A stretch of 64,000 nucleotides of DNA, taken from the NCBI GenBank assembly GCA_905221605.1, contig CAJNDS010002755.1:158501-222500 (forward strand), in the 5' to 3' direction. How positions within the stretch are numbered: the first letter of the stretch is position 1; each line of letters opens with the position of its first letter. Shown here one piece after another: positions 10,935-22,449 of this stretch. Both the position numbers and the translations under genes were made by a program. Under the pieces are notes generated by a model that saw nothing but the letters and a program-made list of their open reading frames with translations, searched no databases and was not told the DNA's origin. The DNA is from Symbiodinium natans (taxonomy: Eukaryota; Sar; Dinophyceae; Suessiales; Symbiodiniaceae).

Positions 10935-12720
10935 TGCGCTACAGAAGCTATCCCTAGGTACAAAAACTTATGCTCGGGCAAATGCTTGGGCATATTCCCA
11001 GAAGGCACGGATAGGTGGATTGCAATGCCGCCCACGATGATGGCTGGACAGGTGGGAGCCATGATCGTACAGACCTGCTGCCTCTCAAAGCTGGAGTGGC
11101 GGTCATAGCTTTGGAAGCACTGCGTCCTGACCTTAGGGGGCAGCTTTGTGAAACCCAGTGCGTGGTTGCGTGTTTGCGTGGTTGCGTGTTTGCGTGTCCG
11201 TGTGCCTGTGCGTGTGCGGGTGGATCTTCTGTTTCTCCAAGAAGAGAGAGGAGCAAGCAGGGGGACTGGCTGCAACAGGAGTGACAGCCTGACGACCAGG
11301 CTCTTGTAGTGGCACTGATGTGGCAAGAAGGCGTTCTTGCCACTTTCTTGAAAGTTCGGTTCGACCAATTTTCTGCGAGACGTGCGTGGCGTGCGCTTTT
11401 CCCATACCAGTAGTATTTCTGCCATGCATGAGACCGGAGCCTCCAAGACCTTCAGATGCAATGGTCCTAGAATTTAATGTTCATCTGCTCACCCATCAGG
11501 AGGTGCTAGATGTGAATCCAACAAGAGAGTGGCGTGGCCTCAAACTGGCATCCAGACACTTTCGTCTTGAATTCAAGCGGCAGTGCCCGTTTACTTCTGT
11601 TTGTAACAAACAGAGGAACAAGCGGGGGGGTGGTGGGGAGCTGTCTGCAACAGGGGTGGTAGCCCGACAGCCAGATCTTCCCAACCAGCTTCGGCTGATA
11701 TATATATATATATATATCTATATATATATATATATATCTCTCTCTCTCTCTCTCTCTGTGCGTGCGTGTCTCTGTGTGTGTGTGTGTGTGTCTCTGTGTG
11801 TGTGTGTGTGTTTATGTTTTGGGGCCTGCGTTCTGATACGCCAATTCGCCCTGCGAAAGCCCTATCGCAACTGCCAGGACTTCACCACATCAATGTTCCC
11901 ATTGTGCCGGTGGGATTGAACTACTTTCGAGGACACCAGCCTTTTGACATGACTTCAGGCTTCATGCAGCATGCACGACCTTTTGAGTACATGTTTGCCG
12001 CAAATTTGCCTGTACTGATCCGAGGTTTGGTGGCAGAGTAGCTCCGCGTCGGCAGAATTCAATATAGCTGAATGTGATCTGCAAACTTACAGAAAAGTCC
12101 CGAAGAGAATCTTGTCCCGCCCAGGTAATGGAGTTCGGAGCACCTCTCATGCTGCGAAGCTGCATGAAGCCCTTGTGCCGCTTGCAAGACTTTGGGATAT
12201 GATCACCTCAAAGCTTCAATGTGAGGATCTCAGAGGACCCGAACCTTGTCATTCTTGCCGCTTTTACACGAAGGGCCGATCCTTAACGGGACACCTTCTG
12301 GACTTGCGCACTGGGCCTACCGTTTCTGATGCCCAGTCAATCTTTGGATTTGAGTCTACACTAATCACTATATCAGTTAATGCAGACGCTCACGCTGTCG
12401 ATGGCTTAGCGGCCTAGTCCGTGGAAGTCTGTTGAAAGTTTGCTGCACGTGTAGTGTGCGAGTGTTTTCACGGGACTTGACAGAACTTCTCCCATGGGCA
12501 AGGAGGTGCACGACACGTACGAGACCAACCGCCGCGAGGCTACGGAAGAGGTCTTGGACCAGGTGGCAGCAGCCATGCGCAGTGTGGCGCCTCTCAGATC
12601 TCACAACAGACGTCGATGGCCCTAATGTGCCCCAATGCCGGTTTTAGGGAAGCACCCGACCCAGGTAATAGTGCCAACGGAGGATTACAAGACGCTCCAG
12701 CAGATTTTTATGGTCCATGC
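10935..12720 (+). CDS. Glycerol-3-phosphate acyltransferase, PlsC fold (GPT2/SCT1-like)
   Basis: Membrane-bound acyltransferase that would acylate glycerol-3-phosphate or dihydroxyacetone phosphate, the first step of glycerolipid synthesis. Exons inferred: about 10958-11004 ending LGIFPEG; 11052-11123 with GGSHDRTDLLPLKAGVAV; 11878 to about 11935 with VPIVPVGLNYFRGH; 12125 to about 12160 with VMEFGAPL; 12503-12586 with TYETNRREATEEVLDQV; and 12665 to about 12715 with PTEDYKTLQQI. The order GIFPEGGSHDR, LLPLKAG, IVPVGLNYF, EFGxP and the following helical region with DYxTL is that of yeast GPAT-type enzymes. The NHxxxxD block upstream and the C-terminal end are not found. Introns: a very short 47-bp GC-AG, a 754-bp GT-AG carrying microsatellites, and a 78-bp GC-AG. 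A micro-exon between GH and VMEFG (usually RFRGR) may be missing. Compared with full-length enzymes of over 700 residues, only the core is seen. Confidence 0.87.
11697..11815 (+). repeat. TA, TC and TG microsatellite in acyltransferase intron
   Basis: Consecutive TATATA, TCTCTC and TGTGTG runs lie within the 754-bp intron between the LLPLKAG exon and the IVPVGLNYF exon. The compound array explains the large size of this intron relative to its neighbours. Confidence 0.9.
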
Positions 12721-13087
12721 CCCCAGATCGTAGTCACATGGAAGACTTGTCGCTGTGCACGTCGCAATTTGATGTCTGCGAACACACTGCCCGCCGGCCC
12801 GCCGCGCTGTGGCTCACAAGAATCGACGATGGCTTATGGACACGGTGGCCTGGGTGTAGGAATCTGTTGCAGACTGTCCGCCCGCAGCGAGCAGAGGCGC
12901 AGGCGATAACAAAGCTACACAATGATTCAATGATGGTCTTCCTTGCGAGGTTCTTTATGCGTCCGTGCTACAGCTGCTTATAGTGCTTGGCCTGATAGGC
13001 CGTTCGATTCAGATCCCCCTCAGCAGCGCTGACATCACTGCCATGCCACAGGTGGGCCCTCCAGCTGTGAGCTCTGAGCTCCCATGA

Positions 13088-13516
13088 CTTCTCCGATGTC
13101 TGCCACTTCCCTTAATACTCAACAAGCCTAAGGGAAAAGCTGGTCGCACTTCGACACAGAAGGCGCAGGCAAGTTACTGCAAGTTGCAGGTGTCCAGACA
13201 GTCACGTTTTCAGTCTCGAAATGTCTCGAAGGCTCGCGGTCGAGGAAGTGGCCGAGGGCGAGGGCAAACACGTGCCCAAAGCGCCAAGGGAGGCCAAACA
13301 AAAGCAGCTCGTGGAGGAAGCCGAGGCCAGGCCCGTGGAGGCCAGGCCCGTGGCGGCCAGGCCCGTGGAGGCCAGGGCCGAGGAGGCCGTGGGGCTCAGG
13401 CCACAGGCCGAGGCTCCAAAGCCGCCGGACGAGCTGGGGATGGCGGCCGAAACGGGCGCGGAACAGGCGGAGCACGCGGACATGGACGGGGACGTGCGCA
13501 AGGACTGCAAGATTGA
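13088..13516 (+). CDS. RGG/GAR-rich exon
   Basis: The frame ending TGA at 13514-13516 is open from 13088. It starts with a basic stretch (KPKGKAGRTSTQKAQ) and from about 13232 becomes Arg/Gly/Ala-rich with repeats such as RGQARGGQARGGQARGG and RGRGRGQ. RGG/GAR domains bind RNA and are common in fibrillarin- and nucleolin-like proteins, but no RNA-recognition or methylase domain is visible nearby. Two other frames, one on each strand, are also open across the repeat because of its GC-rich periodic codons; the RGG frame is preferred as a known domain type and because its upstream part reads as basic protein. It may be the C-terminus of a longer gene. Confidence 0.45.
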   Translation, partial: LLRCLPLPLILNKPKGKAGRTSTQKAQASYCKLQVSRQSRFQSRNVSKARGRGSGRGRGQTRAQSAKGGQTKAARGGSRGQARGGQARGGQARGGQGRGGRGAQATGRGSKAAGRAGDGGRNGRGTGGARGHGRGRAQGLQD

Positions 13517-14255
13517 GATGCCAAGGTCCTGCTGGGAGTTTTCGTTTGTGTTTTCATGAAAAGTCATGGAATTGTCTTGTCGTTCGTCCGCGGCATTCTA
13601 ATAGACAGGACCCAGCAGACCCAGCACGGCCTCACGATCCAACACGCCAGCCCGTGCAAGCCAGGAGACGACAGGTAAACAATGGTTGACAGTGATTGAC
13701 TATGCTTGACTTCTAGGCAGGGGGTCTAATTCTCAAAATCTGATTTCTGGAAGTCCGGCTTGTAGTTTGGGATAGCTTCTAGTGTGAGAGGAGGGGGGGT
13801 GTTGCTCAGGGGTGCTGCAGGACGACGCGGGCGACAAGACCTCGCGGCTTGCAGCCCTTGCTGCGTGGAATGCTGCGGCTGATGCCGAGCGCAGGGGCCC
13901 GAGAGATGTCTGTGAGACAGATCTGCGAGAGATATAGTCGTTGCAGAACGGGGCCTGTAGTGGATTCTGAAGGACTCTGAGAAGGATTCTTCTCCGAACC
14001 AGGCCTTTGGCAGAGCGGCGGCTTGCTAAAGCGGCGCCTCTCAGCAAAGCAGCGGCCGATGGTGACTCCAGCACTAGGCAAGCCGAACGTGACAGTTCCT
14101 GTTCTCGGTCCCATCTGAAGGACATGGCATGACGTGGCTGTTCCGTGTGCAAGGCCGAAGCAGCCGACCAGCAAGTGGGAAGAACGCGCCACGGGGCCAC
14201 TACGACGTGACTGGGTAGCAACTGCCACGGCCAGGCCGTGGCTGCATGGAATATC

Positions 14256-15463
14256 ATGGAATCAGTTGACCAGCAGCCATGGCACCAGCTTGGCACTGAG
14301 GTCCTGCAGCTCCCCAGAAAAGCAACTCCGGAAGACATCCAGACCACCCCTCAGAGCAGAGATTATTGGGGTTCAGCTTGGGAAACGGGTGCAGCAAAAG
14401 TCAAATGTTTCATTGGCAGTACCTGAGCAGCCCCGACAATGCATCTATGTTTAATCTTCTCAGTACAATGCAACAGTTTGACCTCACCAGTGGTTGTGAG
14501 GAAAAGCTTCCGGAAGCGAGCTTTGGTCACGCATCCCGACAAAGGCCCGAAAATGGCTGTGACATTTTGAGTGCCACTTCTTCGCTCAGCTGACGTGCCG
14601 CAGCTGTGCCGGCGGGCCTAACGAGTAGCAGCGCTAGTAGCAGCCGTATTCACGTGGTTGCTGCCATGCTGCACCCAATCAGTGCTGAGTCACCGCCCTT
14701 GCTAAACTTGCGGCCAGGTGGTCGGCCGGAGGATTTTCAAGCCGTAGTCACTGCCTTTGAAGTGCTGACGGACAGTCAACGCCGTGATGAATACGACAGG
14801 CTTGATCTGCGTTGGCTTGCGACTGTTTCGACCCTACTGTGCAGGAATTGCTTGGCCTCCTGTCGCCATGCTGATGTGAGGGATTGTGGTGAGTCGTGAA
14901 CGCATCCAGAATTATGCCTGCCTTGCGACAGGTCCCTGCTTGCATCTGGTAACACAGACGGAGGCGTGACGGCGTGAGCCCTCCACGCCTTGCATGACTC
15001 AGATTGAAACTGATGGAGCTGCTTGACTCCGACTTCTGTCATCTATCCGTCAAGCCCGGCACCTTTTCAGATATTTAAGATTCTGTTGCAGGCATGGATG
15101 TCGACTCTGTCGACGTGGAGTGCTCCACGGACGTCGGCAACGATGAGCTTTCCGCTCGCAGAGCCCGACCAGCACGTGGCTTTTCTTTTCCCCAAAAACA
15201 TTGTGTCAGCATTGTCAGCTTAAGCGGAGCTGTTTAACAAAGCTTTGGTCAAGAAATGATCGTTTCCGCTTCAGGAGCGGTACGGGAAGCTCTCATCCGG
15301 CTCTCCTCTGCGAGTCCGGCGGAGCAGAAGCGCATTCTCAAAGAGCTCCAAACAAAGGCGCGAAAGTGGAGTCTTAGCAGTTGGAGTCAGTGGGAGAGAT
15401 AGCCTCATTCTGATGCAGGTTCTTGAGGAAGCGATGGAGTTTCTTCAAGGTGCTCACGCGACC
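14256..15463 (+). CDS. J-domain (DnaJ-type) co-chaperone
   Basis: The first exon, about 14256-14341, starts MESVDQQPWHQLG and covers helix I of a J domain (LQLPRKATPEDIQ). The second, 14501-14544, carries KSFRKRALVTHPDK with the HPD motif that stimulates Hsp70 ATPase. The third, 14718 to about 14800, carries helices III-IV (GGRPEDFQAVVTAFEVLTDS, then QRRDEYDR). The joined protein is a complete J domain of about 70 residues. Introns are GA-AG (14342-14500, 159 bp) and GC-AG (14545-14717, 173 bp). Further exons probably follow: about 15093-15185 (acidic, VDSVDVECSTDVGNDEL), about 15276-15401 (helical, SPAEQKRILKELQTKARKW) and 15420-15463 (LEEAMEFLQ). These three are less certain and carry no known client-binding domain. 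An upstream in-frame ATG at 14238 is an alternative start. Confidence 0.88.
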
Positions 15464-15808
15464 GTGCGGAACTAGCATTGGGGCACTGTGCTGGGATACA
15501 TGTTGGCAGAAGCTCAGGTGAAGAGCGGGCCGTTGAACATGGGGTTCTCCCAGCTCAGGCGGCTGTGCTTTTCACAAGACAGGCTCAGGATTACCTGCGC
15601 AGAATCAAGCTTTGCCTGGCAGGCAGGATGGTGGAAAGTCCAAGCCTCTTTCCCTGGCTGGCCTCTTGAATTCAGGATTGGGGACAGAAATGGTAGGGAA
15701 GCTCAAGTGACCTCCGCTGTATCTTCTTTGTACTTTCAACGGTGTATTCTTTGTTGAAAATGTCTGTGCCTGCATGGATGCGCAACTTAAGACGTGTTCC
15801 AAAGAAGG

Positions 15809-15835
15809 GGTGTGTGTGTGTGTGTGTGTGTGTCT
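15809..15835 (+). repeat. (TG)n microsatellite
   Basis: About 13 TG dinucleotides following the J-domain gene exons; open frames across it read Cys/Val repeats. Confidence 0.9.
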
Positions 15836-15839
15836 GTCG

Positions 15840-16805
15840 GAGTCTGTCGGTTTGCTTTCGGAAGGTCTTTTTGTGTTTGCAAGCAGCGCGGTTGTGTGTC
15901 GAGTTCGTGTCCTTTGCATGTCGCACCGATTACACACAATCGCAGCTTAGGCGTCTTTGCAGCGGCTGGACTGCACTTTGAACCATCGCTGGAGCTGTTG
16001 GCAGCGGGTGGAAAAGCTTGATTCCAAGCGCCAGCTGAGGACATGAAGGGCCGATATGCTGTGGAAATTTCCTGGCAGGGCTTAAGTGTCTTGGCAGAAT
16101 CAAGGCCTGAAAGGGTATTCCGACACGATAGATGCTGCGCACCCGCACCCTTGCACGGATCTGCAGAAGGAGTTTCCCCAAGGTGTGCGGACGCAGACCA
16201 CTTTCTCCTTGGCAGAAGCTATTGATTGGCACATAACCCTGACCCAAATCAAGGACTGAAGGGCATTGTAAAGGTATGTAAGATGGGCCCGCCGTGGTAG
16301 CATTCTCGAGCTCATCTTGTCTTTGGAGGCCAGAGCACTTGACAGGATAAATCAGGGCATCTCGGCTGGAACGGGGGTGGTACTTTTGGTGTCACGAGCG
16401 CACGGAAGAAGCAACTGCCAGCGGCTGGGAGCAATTCCTACTGTCAGGTGAAAGTCCACATATCCCCTTGACCCAAGATGAGCTGGCTTTAGGCACATGC
16501 CTCGGAATGCTGTGCACGCAGAAGCTCCTGCTAAGCAGGAGCCAGCCATGAACCTTGCCTAGACCTGAATCTACTTGGTCCCAGCGCAGGTTACAGGACT
16601 AGCCCTACCATGTACCTCAACTTCATATGTGCCTTCGGCTGTGATCATGTGATCTGCTTGGTGCACTGCAGCAGTTTGACGCATCCGACAATGAGCTAAA
16701 GCAGTGCTGAGGTGAGTGGGGCAGTGGCAAGTGCCAGACAATAACCCCAGCAACATCGGACTTGTCTTTGGCATTAATGATCAAGCGCCGCACCTTGGAC
16801 AGCAA
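15840..16805. other. No recognised gene
   Basis: Nothing identifiable on either strand. Open frames here are short, overlap on both strands and lack domain motifs. Confidence 0.45.
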
Positions 16806-17480
16806 AGCTTGTGACAAAGCTCGTGGCGGGTCCTGTCAAAATCAAAGTGGACCCTCTGCCAGAACTTGAGCTGCAAGCGTGGAAGTCAGGATACGATGAT
16901 CTCTACGCAATGGAAGCTGCGCAAAGCCAGGGGGGAGCCAAAAGTTCAGCAGTTGCGGCAAAGCAGCTCACCTGCATTGTTGACTGTATGCCTTACCAAT
17001 GATCGGTACCGGTATCTACACATACACGCATAGTATGTTTCTTGCGCATGTTTGTTTTGTACGCTGCAAGTAGAGTATCGGTTAAGGAGCTAGGCCTGTC
17101 GCGGCACTGCGCAGCAATATCATACTAACCCAGGCTCCGCAACATGAAGCGCGAGGTCTCTGCCTTGGAGAGCTGCGTGCATAAGTCCTTGGCGGCATCT
17201 GAAGCCTGTGCGCATTCCCAAGAAGCTCCATCCAACAGATGCAAGGTTGCTGCATGGACTGAGAAGGAGCGCGTTGTCCGTCAGCAGGCCGGGCGAAAAT
17301 TCCTTAGCAAATGGAGATGCTTCAGCGACAAGAACAGCATGCTTCAAGCTTCAAGGATGTGGCCTTGTACTTGATTGTTTGGGCAGGAGGAGTTCACGGT
17401 CTTGAAGGTCATGGCTGCCGAGCTCCGGAATCGCCACAGAAAGGGGGTTCCATGGCCTGTATGAGAATCTGTGTGCACCG
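16806..17480 (+). CDS. Possible helical-protein exons
   Basis: Three segments look like exons: about 16811-16945 (VKIKVDPLPELELQAWKSGY), about 17142-17215 (LRNMKREVSALESCVHK) and about 17389-17450 (EEFTVLKVMAAELRNRHRKG). The first is acidic and proline-containing; the last two are amphipathic and could form coiled coil. An AG acceptor followed by G precedes the third at 17388 (GGGCAG then GAGGAG). The family is unknown, and whether the three belong to one gene is inference. Confidence 0.3.
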
Positions 17481-17599
17481 GGTCCAAGCGTCTACTCGCG
17501 TCTGAGCCGTCTGAACTCAACTCTATCGGCACGCTTCCGCATGAGATGTCCTCTACATGTGCACGCAAGTGCAGTATATCGGAACCCTGCTATGCAGTA

Positions 17600-17875
17600 T
17601 CCCAAACAAGCTCAAACACTCCTTTGCTGTCAGTGGCATTCTTGTTCCTGAGGAGTGCGAAGACTGGATCCAAGAAGCCCAGAGTGCGATGGAGCTTCGG
17701 GATCTGCGCCTTGGATCCCACAATCACGGCATGGCCCTCGATTGTACCAGGGCCAAGTCTCCTTCCGACCTGAGTGTAGGTCCGTTTAGGTGTTCAGAAG
17801 GGCTTCTTCGCTGGATAGTTGAAAGGTTTTACACTTGCAGAAGGCCCTATAGGCAGGGACCTCCTTCCATGTAGC
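17600..17875 (+). CDS. Possible 2-oxoglutarate/Fe(II) oxygenase fragment
   Basis: The frame around 17620-17790 reads FAVSGILVPEECEDWIQEA, then ELRDLRLGSHNHG. The first part resembles the opening of prolyl-4-hydroxylase-like oxygenases (a hydrophobic strand, then LSPEEC and an amphipathic helix). The HxD and distal His motifs that would confirm the fold were not located downstream. This could be the first exon of such a gene, or an unrelated protein with a similar helix start. Confidence 0.3.
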
Positions 17876-17966
17876 AGATTGCCGGCTCTCCAGGCTTGGC
17901 CTCGAAACGACCCTTGGACACATTGCTCGGCTTTTCGCCATTTTCACCCACATGTGCAAGTCAGCG

Positions 17967-18075
17967 ATGGGAGAGAAAGAGAGAGAGAGAGAGAGAGACG
18001 CGGGACCGGGGCGCGCCTGCGCGCGGGGGGTCATCCCCTAAGCCCCCAAGAAAGAAAGAAAGAGAGAGAGGGGGC
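17967..18075 (+). repeat. GA and AAAG purine-rich microsatellites
   Basis: A (GA)n run at about 17970-17998 and AAAGAAAG with (GA)n at about 18048-18071, separated by a GC-rich segment. Confidence 0.8.
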
Positions 18076-18619
18076 ACTATGACTCGCATCTGGTTATAAG
18101 AGTAGCTGGAAGTTTCCTCAGCGCTGGAAGCGCTACTCCAACCCAATTTCGTGTACCATATTGTACAAGCCATACTCATTTTAGGATTTTGTGTTGAGCA
18201 CTGCCCGCAGAAGAACGAACGATGGGTTCCGCCCCAAGCTCGCGGACAACAACAGTTGAAAAGGGCCCTGCTCCTGTTGCCGTATCCTGTTGAGGAGCGG
18301 CTTGCACACGTCCGTCACGAAGCTGAAATACCTGGACACTGAGCAGCGATCGGCCACACGATCGCTGCTGGTGGGAGACTTGTATGACATTGCAGAGCAG
18401 AGCAGAGGACAGTGCCTTTATGAAAGGAGCCCGCAAAGTTCAACTGCCATCAACTGCCCTCAGTGCATAGAAGTTTGAGCTCAGGAGACTTATCGCTGCG
18501 ACTGAAAGGCGCAGCGGCTGTTGAGTTGTGTCGCTGCTAAAACCTCACTTCTGGGGGTGTTAAATGAATTTTGTACATGTGAAGGACATCCTGAAGGCCA
18601 AGCGCCATTATCGCTACCG

Positions 18620-19550
18620 ATGGGGGCCACCTCCTCCTCAGCTCGAAAGGCGAAGCTCCGCGCGCCGAGGGAGACTGTCGATGTAGCAGGTGATGCAACC
18701 CCGATAGCCGGCGGCGAAGAGACGCCGGAGGACAGCAACGCGCGTGCTGCCAGGAGAAAGAAGCGCAATCAAGCTTTCCGGCTGGGAATACTGGAATCGG
18801 AAGTCGCTTTCTTTAAGAGCTTCTTCCGACAAGATTTTGGGGTTTTGGGTGATGTTAGGATGTGTTAGATGTGTTGGGCGCAATGTGGGTCTGGGTTTGA
18901 GGCGCAGCCCGACCCTTCTGCTCAACGACGTGGATCTGCGGCACCCGCGGATCCTGACGATGATTACGCCGCGTACGGGGAGTACCAGGTGAGGTGGTCT
19001 GCAGCCGACCAGCGCAAGGCCATCCAGAGCCCTTTGCTTCCATCCTCGCAGACGGGGCGCCCTGATGCGGTAATACGAGCCACGCTGAATCACTCAGCCC
19101 TGCCCGGGTGGTGTGCACTTCGGGCAGCTGCAAGAGTGGTGCGCGTGACTGTGGACGCACATGTCACACGAACTTTCAAGAACTTTGTCTACAACGACTA
19201 CTGGTTTCAGCAGCCTGGCTTTGTGCGCCTCTCATCTCCCCTGACTCCCACCCCCTCAAAAATGTAAACTGGGGGAGGGGGCGCATAATTGTAAAACGCG
19301 TTTACTTGCAATTAAAAAAACTGGCGTCCTGTCCCCTGCTTTCTGTTCTCCGCGTTCCTTTCGTCGTGCTCTTGATTTGCCTGCCCGCCCATGCAGTCTT
19401 AGGTGGGATGCAAGCCGCAGTGGCTCGCGGCCATTGGCGCTTGCGCAGCGCCTGTGCCGCTTCATGTCGAGCCCGAATCACCAGGGCCTCTTTTCCTACA
19501 TGGCTCCTTGGATTGAGCACCAAGGTGCAGATAGAATCTACTTATCTGTA
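18620..19550 (+). CDS. Unassigned gene with possible N-myristoylated start
   Basis: ATG at 18620 opens MGATSSSARKAKL followed by an acidic/basic low-complexity stretch and a basic cluster ARRKKRNQAF. MG with Ser at position 6 fits an N-myristoylation signal, and the RRKK cluster could be a nuclear or membrane-contact signal. Protein-like segments continue at about 18900-19000 (acidic, DPDDDYAAYGEY), about 19000-19230 (ending FKNFVYNDYWFQQPG) and about 19400-19530 (LCRFMSSPNHQGLFSYMAPW). Exon joins are not resolved and I recognise no family. Confidence 0.35.
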
Positions 19551-19799
19551 ATAAGCCATGTAGGTCCTAACAGTAGATGACGGCCTCCGCAGCCGAGCAC
19601 AATCTTCCCGTACAAGCTGTCGAGGACCTTGGAAAAGCTCCCGTGGAGGCACTGCAGGACAGTCCTGCACGGGGATTGCAAATTTGCCGAGCTGCGAGAA
19701 AAAGTAGCAACAAGTGGAAAAACCTGATGGTTCAGTGGAAAGTACTGGAGATAGGTCATGGAAGGGCAGAACTGTGTAGAAAAAGCTTGCGAGTCTTGT

Positions 19800-19920
19800 A
19801 CATACATACGTATATATATATATGTATATATATATATGTGTAGGCATATGATATGTGTATTATTATTTCTATATATATATATGTGTAGGTATGTTATGTG
19901 TGTGTGTGTGTGTGCGCTCA
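19800..19920 (+). repeat. TA-rich and TG microsatellites
   Basis: GTATATATATATATGTATATATATATATG runs at about 19808-19850, a second TA run at about 19868-19885 and (TG)n at about 19893-19915. They border the larger AT-rich array. Confidence 0.85.
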
Positions 19921-20015
19921 GGCAGCGCTTGCATCTTTAAGCAGTGCCAGGACGTGGATGTGCAGACGGCCATCTCGCGGATGCCGCGTCTACAGGACTG
20001 GTGCTCTCGTTAGTC

Positions 20016-20733
20016 AGTTTTATATTATTTATATTATTTATATTATTTATATTATTTATACTATTTATATTATTTATACTTTTTATATTATTTATACTAT
20101 TTATATTATTTATATTATTTATATTATTTATATTATTTATACTATTTATATTATTTATACTATTTATATTATTTATACTATTTATATTATTTATACTATT
20201 TATATTATTTATATTATTTATATTATTTATATTATTATATATTATTTATATGATTTATATGATTTATATGATTTTATAATACTTATATTATCTATATTTT
20301 TTTGTTTAAATTGTTTATATTATTGTATATTATTTATTTTAGTTATATTGTTTATATTATTTATATTTATATCTTTATATTAAATATATATTTCTATAAT
20401 ATTTATATTATTTATATTATTTATATATTTTTATATTATTTATATTTTTATAATTTATTTATATTATTTATATTATTTTATATTATTTATATGATTTATA
20501 TCTAATATTATCTATATTATTTTTTTGTTTAAATTGTTTATATTATTGTATATTATTTATTTTAGTTATATTGTTTATATTATTTATATTATTTATATTA
20601 TTATATTATTTATATTATTTATATTATTTATATTATTTATATTATTTATATTATTTATATTATTTATAATATTTATATTATTTATATTATTTATATTATT
20701 TATATTATTTATATTATTTATATTATTTATATT
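20016..20733 (+). repeat. AT-rich satellite, 9-bp unit TTTATATTA
   Basis: About 700 bases built almost only of A and T, mostly tandem 9-mers of TTTATATTA with single-base variants such as TTTATACTA. Within it, a block beginning GTTTAAATTG occurs at about 20304-20367 and again, identical as far as I can align by eye, at 20527-20590, an offset of 223 bp. So a higher-order duplication overlies the 9-bp array. Because 9 is a multiple of three, long open frames reading Ile/Leu/Phe/Tyr repeats arise; they are not coding. Confidence 0.95.
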
Positions 20734-20925
20734 GGTGTTTAGTGTCAAGAGATACACATAACTAAATCATCATTGGACATGACAAAGGACGTGGTCTTCC
20801 CGATCGATGGATGGGCCCGTTCGGCGGATCGCTCCAGGTTTCTCTCTTGCTTGCCCCCCGGGGCTTCTGCCTGGGGTCGCCGTGTCTAGCGCCAGCTGGC
20901 ACCTATGACACCGATCATTCTTGCA

Positions 20926-21230
20926 GATAGAGAAGCGTTTTGCAGATCACATCCCTCACATCCATGCAAAAAGCCCAGAGCATGCGCTGGAGTTGCGTGC
21001 TGAGTGCACCAAGCGCTTCAAGAAGGGCATGTCTTGGCAGTGTTTCACATTTCGAGCAAGCGGGTCCCAGCATCCCCGAAACGGCTTTGTACATGTATCA
21101 CTCATGTATCACAATGAATCATCTGCTACAGAGTTTTCGTGGCTCATGCATGGAAAGCCTTCCTCCGGTGCATTCATCAGCCGGCATCATGCCCTGAAAT
21201 CGGGGAGCATGGTGTTCCTTGAGTGCGGGG
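20926..21230 (+). CDS. Unassigned exon(s)
   Basis: After an AG acceptor at 20924-20925, the frame reads IEKRFADHIPHIHAKSPEHA followed by LELRAECTKRFKKGMSW, soluble helical protein with conserved-looking charge pattern. The frame stays open to 21451, but the part after about 21040 is less protein-like. No family recognised. Confidence 0.3.
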
Positions 21231-22440
21231 GCTGGGGTTCAGGATGGGCAAGAAGGACACGTGCGGAGTCAGTGTGGCCAGTTCGAGCGTCTATAGAGCC
21301 TAGAGAATCAGAACATGGAGAAGGTGCAATCCTGATCCACAGACGAAGCCTTATGAGTGTGAGCACGTCGGCTTTCCAATGCTTAGCATGGTTGCTGCCA
21401 GTCGTTTCAGTCGTTTCCGTGCTTGGCAGCTCGAGGCTGGGAAAGCCTTAAGTGGCAGTCGGGCGTGTTCTCAGTGTATTCTTAGTGTGATCGGGACGGG
21501 CCTGCCGCTGATGATGTTAATGACAAAAAGGTGTGCCAGTATCGTTCCTGCAGGTGCTACTCCATGGTTGCAGGAAAGGGAGACATGAAACGAAGTCCAG
21601 GGAGTTGCTCACTGGAAATTGAAGATGTCAGAAGACTTCGAAGCCGTAGAACATTGAATCTACAACATCTAAATCCCAAAAAAGGCCCAAGCTCCCAAGG
21701 AGCCTCCTCTTAAGGGCCCAAAGGGGGCCGAGAGGCCTCATCATAAAACTGAGCTCACCTTAGCAGCTGATGTGCACTAGTGCGGAGTCATCACTCGTGA
21801 GGATCTAGAATCTGCCCGAAATGCACAGTTACCAAGAGCAGCGCAAACGTGTTGAGGTCCGACGCCTCTGGGTCAAAGAGGGCCTCAAATTGAGTCCTTC
21901 AAAGGCGGGTGGTTTGTATTCTTTTGAAATCGAGTTGTGTGCAAGCCTGCTTGTTTGCTTGCGTGTATGCTTGCGCAGCAGGCCATGGATTTGAATCGCC
22001 GCTTTGCCGTGGAGGGCCCAAACATCAACTGAATGAACTTGGAGGAGCCTCTCATTGCACATCTAAGGTTGGGGTCAACCGGATCCTTCGACTGGCCGAC
22101 CGTGCGTCTGGGGAAGATGGTTTATCGAGCACCGAGTGCCCCGGCCACAACCAGCCTAACCAGCATCTGCATGCAGCCATATGTAGCTGCACTTCAGCCA
22201 GCTTTGGAAAAGCCGTGAGAAACCTCCTTGAAGGTTCATGGTAGTTATTCGCCCAGTTCTGTCAGAATTTAGCAACCCAATTCAAGGATATTTCCCAAGG
22301 CCTAAGGGGCGCTTGCTTCTGAGGCTCGCTTTGGTTTCGCCGCAGGACCTGCCGGCAGAAAACCAAGAGCTCGTGCCTGAGAGGTGTGGGCTAGGTGCTC
22401 CGGGCTTGGGACCTCAGCTGAGGCGTCTGTGGCACCGGCA
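21231..22440. other. No recognised gene
   Basis: Nothing identifiable. Short open frames only. Confidence 0.45.
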
Positions 22441-22449
22441 CAGCATGGT

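Noticed and set aside
13221-13559. Ala/Glu/Pro-rich frame overlapping the RGG exon
   Set aside because: A frame-shifted reading of the same GC-rich repeat; the RGG reading is a known domain type and has a basic protein-like upstream part.
19944-20761. Long + strand frames reading Ile/Leu/Phe/Tyr repeats
   Set aside because: Produced by the TTTATATTA satellite; no start context or non-repeat domain.
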